A model generated the notes under the pieces. It searched no databases. It saw only the letters and a program-made list of their open reading frames with translations, and was not told the origin of the DNA. From Methylobacterium mesophilicum (GTDB lineage: Bacteria > Pseudomonadota > Alphaproteobacteria > Rhizobiales > Beijerinckiaceae), in assembly GCF_022179445.1 (NCBI RefSeq), contig NZ_BPQU01000027.1, positions 1 through 64,000 on the forward strand: a stretch of DNA of 64,000 bases, written 5' to 3'. Below, piece by piece: positions 59,780 to 64,000 of the stretch (position 1 is the first letter of the stretch; each line of letters starts with the position of its first letter). A program made the translations under genes and the position numbers.

Positions 59780-60402
59780 CACCCGGCGCCGCCGACCTGC
59801 TCCTCGTCATCGACGTGCAGGTCGACTTCCTGCCGGGCGGGGCCCTCCCCGTCCGGGACGGCGACGCGGTGGTCGCGCCGATCAACGCGCTCCAGCACCG
59901 CTTCCGCCACGTGGTGCTGATGCAGGACTGGCATCCGGCCGACCACGTCTCCTTCGCCGACAGCCATCCCGGGCGGGCCCCGTTCGAGACCGTGGCGCTG
60001 CCCTACGGCCCGCAGGTGCTGTGGCCCCGGCACTGCGTCCAGGGCAGCCCGGGCGCGGGCTTCGCGCCGGGGCTGGCCACCGACCGGGCGAGCCTGGTGG
60101 TCCGCAAGGGCCTGGACCCCCGGGTCGACAGCTACTCGGCGTTCCTGGAGGCCGACCGCATCACCCGCACCGGGCTTGCCGGCGCGCTGGCGGAACGCGG
60201 CATCACCCGCGTCGTCCTGTGCGGCCTCGCGACCGATTTCTGCGTGCTCTGGAGCGCGCTGGATGCCCGCGATGCGGGCTTCGAGGTCCGGGTGGTGGAG
60301 GATGCCGTGCGCGGGATCGACGTGGACGGCTCCCTCGCCCAGGCCTGGGCCCGGATGGAGGCGGCCGGCGTGCGCCGGATCGGGTCGGCCGAGATCGCGT
60401 AG
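59776..60402 (+). CDS. pncA: Nicotinamidase PncA
   Basis: A 208-residue hydrolase starting with GTG in GTGA. The triad is present: LLLVIDVQVDFLPGG with the Asp, VVRKGLDPRVDSYSAF with the Lys, and CGLATDFCVLWSALDARDAG with the Cys. Metal ligands come from MQDWHPADHVSFADSHPG. It turns nicotinamide into nicotinate for NAD recycling. Its pairing with an NADPH-dependent reductase is probably an operon of convenience. Confidence 0.94.
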   Translation: MTPGAADLLLVIDVQVDFLPGGALPVRDGDAVVAPINALQHRFRHVVLMQDWHPADHVSFADSHPGRAPFETVALPYGPQVLWPRHCVQGSPGAGFAPGLATDRASLVVRKGLDPRVDSYSAFLEADRITRTGLAGALAERGITRVVLCGLATDFCVLWSALDARDAGFEVRVVEDAVRGIDVDGSLAQAWARMEAAGVRRIGSAEIA

Positions 60403-60533
60403 CGCGTCACCCGGCGGCCGGCTGTCGGCGCGCGGGGGATCGAGAGGGGATCGGGAGGCGAACCGCCGCACGGCGCCCGCGCCACCGCCCCCGTCCCGAC
60501 GCGTTGGACCGGCACCAGCCAAGAGGAGCCAGC

Positions 60534-60734
60534 ATGTCAGGCAAGCACCCGAAGACCGATACGCCCACGGACGCCGACCTCAAGGGCAATCCCGGGATCG
60601 GCACCTCGAAGGGGATGAGCGGCGCCGACCCGGAAGATCTCGAGGCGGATTCGACCTTCGAGGGCGACGTCGAGAACGAGACCAAGCCGGACGGCGGCAT
60701 CGATCCGAACCACCGCCCGCGCAAGAACGCCTGA
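60534..60734 (+). CDS. Small acidic hydrophilic protein
   Basis: A 66-residue protein after AAGAGGAG. It starts MSGKHPKTDTPTDADLKGNP and is dominated by Asp, Glu, Gly, Lys and Pro, with no hydrophobic core, so it should be disordered. Small Gly/Asp-rich proteins of this kind in soil bacteria often respond to drying or salt, but nothing here proves that. Confidence 0.6.
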   Translation: MSGKHPKTDTPTDADLKGNPGIGTSKGMSGADPEDLEADSTFEGDVENETKPDGGIDPNHRPRKNA

Positions 60735-60788
60735 TCCGAGACGCCTGATCCGAGACGCCCGGGCCTGCCCGGCCCGGGCTTCTCGACG

Positions 60789-61022
60789 TCAGCGGGCGCG
60801 GGCCGGGACCTTCGGCCGCTGCGGCGCGGCGGTCCCATCGGTGAGGAAGCCGGCGCCCGGGCCGCCCGAGGACACGTAGAGCTGCGGCGGGCTCGCGGTG
60901 TAGCCCCGCAGCAGGATCGCGTTGGCGGCCCCGAAGGACGCCGTGCTGTCGGCGCGGGCGGCACCCACCGGGACGCCGAGCAGCAGGGCGGCGGCCAGGG
61001 CCAGGGAGATCGGCTTCGTCAT
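60789..61022 (-). CDS. Small exported protein
   Basis: A 77-residue frame from ATG 61022 with a clear signal peptide (ISLALAAALLLGVPVGAARA). The mature part is about 52 residues, without cysteines (STASFGAANAILLRGYTASP). Function unknown. A hairpin region rich in GC follows the neighbouring gene to the left. Confidence 0.6.
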   Translation of the reverse strand: MTKPISLALAAALLLGVPVGAARADSTASFGAANAILLRGYTASPPQLYVSSGGPGAGFLTDGTAAPQRPKVPARAR

Positions 61023-61160
61023 TGGGGCGGGACCTTCGGTTCGTGGGGTGGCGGGCAACGCCGGCCCCACCGGATCGCTCCTATCTGTGGTTGATGAGTC
61101 GCACCTGACGTGTGGCGCCGCACAGCCCTCGCGCGAGCACCATGGACCGGCCCAGGCGGA

Positions 61161-62243
61161 TCAGAGCCCGAGCCCGAGCTGCAGCGGCTCCTCCTTCTCC
61201 CCCTGCTCGAACCCCGAGAGCGCGATCCCGATCAGCCGCGCGCTGCGCCGGAGGGGGAACAGGCCGGAGAGCAGGTCCAGCCCGATCCGCTCCAGGGCGG
61301 CCCGGTCGGCCACCGGGGCGGGGAGGGACTTCGCCCGAGTGACCTGGGCGAAGTCCGAGAACTTGAGCTTCAGGGTCACGGTCCGGGCGCGCATGCCCTT
61401 GGCCTCGGCCCCGCCCCAGACCTTGTCGAACAGGGGCGCGAGCCGCTCGGCCAGGGTGGCGAAGGCCGCCGTGTCCTCCGAGAAGGTGGTCTCCGCCCCG
61501 ATCGACTTGCGCACCCGGTGGGCGCGGACCGGCCGCATGTCGAGTCCGCGGGCGACCGCGTGGTAATAGGCCCCGGCCGACCCGAATGTTTCGCGTAGGC
61601 GGTCCGGATCCCAGGCGCGCAAATCGGCCCCGGTCTCGATGCCGAGGCGCTTCATCTTCGCCTCGGTGACCGGCCCGACCCCGTGGAACCGGCCGATCGG
61701 CAGGGCGGCCACGAAATCCGGCCCCATGGACGGGGTGATCACGAACAGGGCGTCGGGCTTCCGGTAGTCGGAGGCGACCTTGGCCAGGAACTTGTTGTAC
61801 GAGACCCCGGCCGAGGCGACGAGGCCGGTGCGTTCCAGGATCTCGGCCCGGATCGCCTTCGCGACGGCCGTCGCGGTGGGAAGTCCCAAAAGATTCTCGG
61901 TGACGTCGAGATAGGCCTCGTCCAGGGCGACCGGCTCGATCACCGGCGTGTGCCGGGCGAACACCGCCCGGATCTCCTCCGAGACCGCCCGGTAGACCTC
62001 GAAGCGCGGCTTCACGAACAGCAGGTCCGGGCAGAGCCGCCGGGCGGTGGCCGACGGCATGGCCGAGCGCACGCCGAACCGCCGCGCCTCGTAGCTCGCC
62101 GCCATCACCACGCCGCGCTCCCGGGAGCCGCCGACAGCGAGCGGCAGCCCGCGCAAGCCGGGATCGTCGCGCTGCTCCACGGAGGCGTAGAACGCGTCCA
62201 TGTCGATATGGATGATCTTGCGGAGCGCGACCTCCGGATCCAT
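61161..62243 (-). CDS. dinB: DNA polymerase IV (DinB)
   Basis: A 360-residue Y-family polymerase from ATG 62243: IIHIDMDAFYASVEQRDDPG with the first catalytic Asp, VVMAASYEARRFGVRSAMPS, EPVALDEAYLDVTENLLGLP with the D-E pair, SAGVSYNKFLAKVASDYRKP, and IGRFHGVGPVTEAKMKRLGI. The C-terminal QLGLGL resembles the sliding-clamp-binding motif. It copies past damaged bases with low fidelity. A perfect LexA box lies 25 bases upstream of the start. Confidence 0.96.
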   Translation of the reverse strand: MDPEVALRKIIHIDMDAFYASVEQRDDPGLRGLPLAVGGSRERGVVMAASYEARRFGVRSAMPSATARRLCPDLLFVKPRFEVYRAVSEEIRAVFARHTPVIEPVALDEAYLDVTENLLGLPTATAVAKAIRAEILERTGLVASAGVSYNKFLAKVASDYRKPDALFVITPSMGPDFVAALPIGRFHGVGPVTEAKMKRLGIETGADLRAWDPDRLRETFGSAGAYYHAVARGLDMRPVRAHRVRKSIGAETTFSEDTAAFATLAERLAPLFDKVWGGAEAKGMRARTVTLKLKFSDFAQVTRAKSLPAPVADRAALERIGLDLLSGLFPLRRSARLIGIALSGFEQGEKEEPLQLGLGL

Positions 62244-62267
62244 CGCGGCCTCGGGGTCCGGGCTGAA

Positions 62268-62282
62268 GTTCCTGCTATGTTC
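62268..62282 (-). promoter_or_regulatory. LexA (SOS) box of dinB
   Basis: GTTC-CTGCTAT-GTTC on the plus strand (GAAC-N7-GAAC toward dinB), a perfect match to the alphaproteobacterial LexA consensus. It is 25 bases before the dinB start, where LexA would cover the promoter. Confidence 0.85.
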
Positions 62283-62360
62283 CAGACATGCCAGACCGGA
62301 CGCCCGGGTCAACCGATCCGATCCGACGACGCACAGGGGATCGCGTGCAATCCGGAAAAA

Positions 62361-63713
62361 TCAGGTCACGCTGCCGTAGAGGTCGTAGGCGTCGGCCCGG
62401 TCGATCTTCACGGTGACGATGTCGCCGGAGCGCACCGGGCGCCGGAACGCGGCGTGGACGGTGCCGTCGATCTCGGGGGCGTCGGCCTTCGACCGGCCCT
62501 TGGCGATCCCGCCCTCGACGGAATCGACGATCATGGCCAGCCGCTTGCCGACCTTGGCCCGCTGGAGCCGGAGCGAGATCGCGTTCTGCGTCTCCATGAA
62601 CCGGCGCTTGCGCTCGGCCTTCAGCTCCGGCGGCACGAGGTCGCCCAGGGCGTTGGCGGTGGCGCCGGCCACCGGCTCGTACTCGAAGCAGCCGACGCGC
62701 TCGAGCCTGGCCTCCTGCAGCCAGGCCAGCAGCTCCTCGAACTCGGCCTCGGTCTCGCCCGGGAAGCCGACGATGAAGGTCGAGCGGATCGCGAGGTCCG
62801 GGCAGGTCTGACGCCAGCTTCGGATCCGGTCGAGCTGGCGCTCCTGGTTGCCGGGCCGGCGCATCCGCTTGAGCACGGAGGGGCTGGCGTGTTGGAGCGG
62901 CATGTCGAGGTAGGGGAGCACCTTACCCTCGGCCATCAGCGGGATGACCTCGTCCACGTGCGGGTAGGGGTAGACGTAGTGCAGCCGCACCCAGGCCCCG
63001 AGCTCGCCGAGCTCCTTGGTCAGGTCGTAGAACTTCGCCCGCACGCTCCGGTCGCGCCACGGGCTCTCACTGTAGCGGATATCGACCCCGTAGGCGCTGG
63101 TATCCTGCGAGACGACCAGCAGCTCCTTCACGCCGGCCTTGACCAGCTTCTCGGCCTCCCGCAGCACGTCGCCGGCCGGGCGGCTGACGAGGTTCCCGCG
63201 CAAGCTCGGGATGATGCAGAAGCTGCAGCGGTTGCTGCACCCTTCCGAGATCTTCAGGTAGGCGTAGTGGCGCGGGGTGAGCTTGATCCCCTGCGGCGGC
63301 ACCAGGTCGAGGAACGGGTCGTGGGCCGGGGGCACCGCCTCGTGGACCGCCGCCACCACGGATTCGTAGGCCTGCGGCCCGGTCACGGCGAGCAGGTCCG
63401 GGTATTTCGCGCGGATCTCTTCCGGCTGCGCGCCCATGCAGCCGGTGACGATCACCCGGCCGTTCTCGGCCATGGCCTCGCCGATCGCCGAGAGCGATTC
63501 CGCCTTGGCCGAATCGAGGAACCCGCAGGTGTTGACGATCACCACGTCCGCCCCGTCGTGGCGGCGGGCCAGCTCGTAGCCCTCGGCGCGCAGGTGCGTG
63601 AGGATCCGCTCGGAATCGACCAGCGCCTTGGGGCAGCCCAGCGACACGAACGAGATCTTCGGGGCGGCCCCGGGGACGGCGTCCCGGGGGGCGGGGGTGG
63701 CGGTTGCGGTCAT
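62361..63713 (-). CDS. rimO: Ribosomal protein S12 methylthiotransferase RimO
   Basis: A 450-residue radical-SAM enzyme from ATG 63713. The N-terminal UPF0004 domain binds the first cluster with SLGCPKALVDSE, VNTCGFLDSAK and VTGCMGAQPEE. The radical-SAM motif is YLKISEGCSNRCSFCIIPSL (C-x3-C-x2-C). A TRAM domain closes the protein (VKIDRADAYDLYGSV). It adds a methylthio group to the conserved Asp of ribosomal protein S12. All cluster cysteines are present. Confidence 0.96.
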   Translation of the reverse strand: MTATATPAPRDAVPGAAPKISFVSLGCPKALVDSERILTHLRAEGYELARRHDGADVVIVNTCGFLDSAKAESLSAIGEAMAENGRVIVTGCMGAQPEEIRAKYPDLLAVTGPQAYESVVAAVHEAVPPAHDPFLDLVPPQGIKLTPRHYAYLKISEGCSNRCSFCIIPSLRGNLVSRPAGDVLREAEKLVKAGVKELLVVSQDTSAYGVDIRYSESPWRDRSVRAKFYDLTKELGELGAWVRLHYVYPYPHVDEVIPLMAEGKVLPYLDMPLQHASPSVLKRMRRPGNQERQLDRIRSWRQTCPDLAIRSTFIVGFPGETEAEFEELLAWLQEARLERVGCFEYEPVAGATANALGDLVPPELKAERKRRFMETQNAISLRLQRAKVGKRLAMIVDSVEGGIAKGRSKADAPEIDGTVHAAFRRPVRSGDIVTVKIDRADAYDLYGSVT

Positions 63714-64000
63714 GGTCGCATTCGGAAGACGGGTCGGACGCCACCCTCGCGTGCGGCCGGTGGATCGGGTCGCACGGCGCGCGAGGACAGGCATTCGGGA
63801 TCGCGCACCTATAGCGGTTCTAACGCGCTCGCGCGAGACCGGCCGCCGCAGGGGTACCCGACCCCGCGCGGAAGGCTCGGCGCAGGCGGCTCGCCACATC
63901 GCCGAAACGCGTCTGTTGGCAGGGCTTTGCAGGCGGATCCTGAGACCCCACATCAGGTGCGGCCCGCCGTCTCCCGCCCCCGGGACGGGCCCCGACCGCC
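63714..64000. other. Right edge without a supported gene
   Basis: About 290 bases upstream of rimO. It should contain its promoter. No repeat, RNA gene or supported frame is seen before the window ends. Confidence 0.4.

Noticed and set aside
1..64000. CRISPR arrays, rRNA and tRNA genes
   Set aside because: No regularly spaced repeat-spacer structure, rRNA signature or tRNA cloverleaf was recognised. A tRNAscan-SE and CRISPR finder run would settle this.

Overview
The window is about 70% GC and reads like the chromosome of a Methylobacterium-type alphaproteobacterium (Methylobacteriaceae, Rhizobiales). The evidence is a MucR/Ros regulator without the zinc-finger cysteines, MotC, an IalB-family exported protein, SdhE on the same strand as Mfd, a malyl-CoA lyase/CitE-family lyase, malate synthase G, and an alphaproteobacterial LexA box (GTTC-N7-GTTC) in front of dinB. 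The genus is an inference from gene content; there is no rRNA or other marker gene in the window.

Layout. 1-3.5 kb: a LysR regulator divergent from malate synthase G, which carries an in-frame amber codon. 3.67-18.63 kb: a low-GC genomic island bounded by a 38-bp imperfect direct repeat (36/38). The left repeat sits at the broken 5' side of an flhB remnant and the right repeat at the broken 5' side of a motB remnant, so flagellar genes were lost here. The island holds a tyrosine integrase next to the right end, the remnant of another integrase at the left end, a frameshifted OLD-like ATPase/TOPRIM gene, a serine recombinase whose natural start codon is ATA, a tyrosine-phosphatase/ADP-ribosylglycohydrolase gene pair, a cluster of small exported proteins of which three are paralogues, and a helicase-primase replication protein. 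18.6-22.1 kb: the remaining flagellar operon (motB 3' end, motC, fliK/motD-like, a lytic transglycosylase).

22-36 kb: a 37-residue membrane protein, an exported protein, a SleB-like cell-wall hydrolase, a cobalamin riboswitch with a TonB-dependent receptor, an SMR efflux protein, a serine beta-lactamase-like hydrolase, an HdeD-like/papain-like fusion, MucR, a PAS-PAS-HTH regulator, a KdgK-type sugar kinase and a DUF502 membrane protein. 36-49 kb: recG, a haloacetate-dehalogenase-like hydrolase, a hicB with a 5'-truncated hicA, a UbiH-type hydroxylase, a pseudo-receiver, a degenerate AMP-binding protein, an IalB-family protein, hspQ, a divergent DJ-1/GlxA-type pair, a DUF559 endonuclease and a CitE/malyl-CoA lyase. 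49-64 kb: a DUF2778 protein, an AmpG-like permease, a Xre/RES toxin-antitoxin operon behind a perfect palindrome, mfd, a BrnT/BrnA pair, sdhE, a quinone oxidoreductase with pncA, dinB behind an SOS box, and rimO.

Recurring structure. Four copies of an intergenic palindromic repeat family lie at 1-206, about 28780-29040, 40443-40600 and 48140-48275. One of them abuts the truncated hicA. Repair functions (recG, mfd, dinB), three toxin-antitoxin loci (two of them visibly damaged) and a degraded island suggest a region with repeated gain and decay of mobile DNA. The most promising material for new biology is the island: the phosphatase/ADP-ribosylglycohydrolase module, the exported-protein family, and the OLD-like protein with a C-terminal membrane helix.
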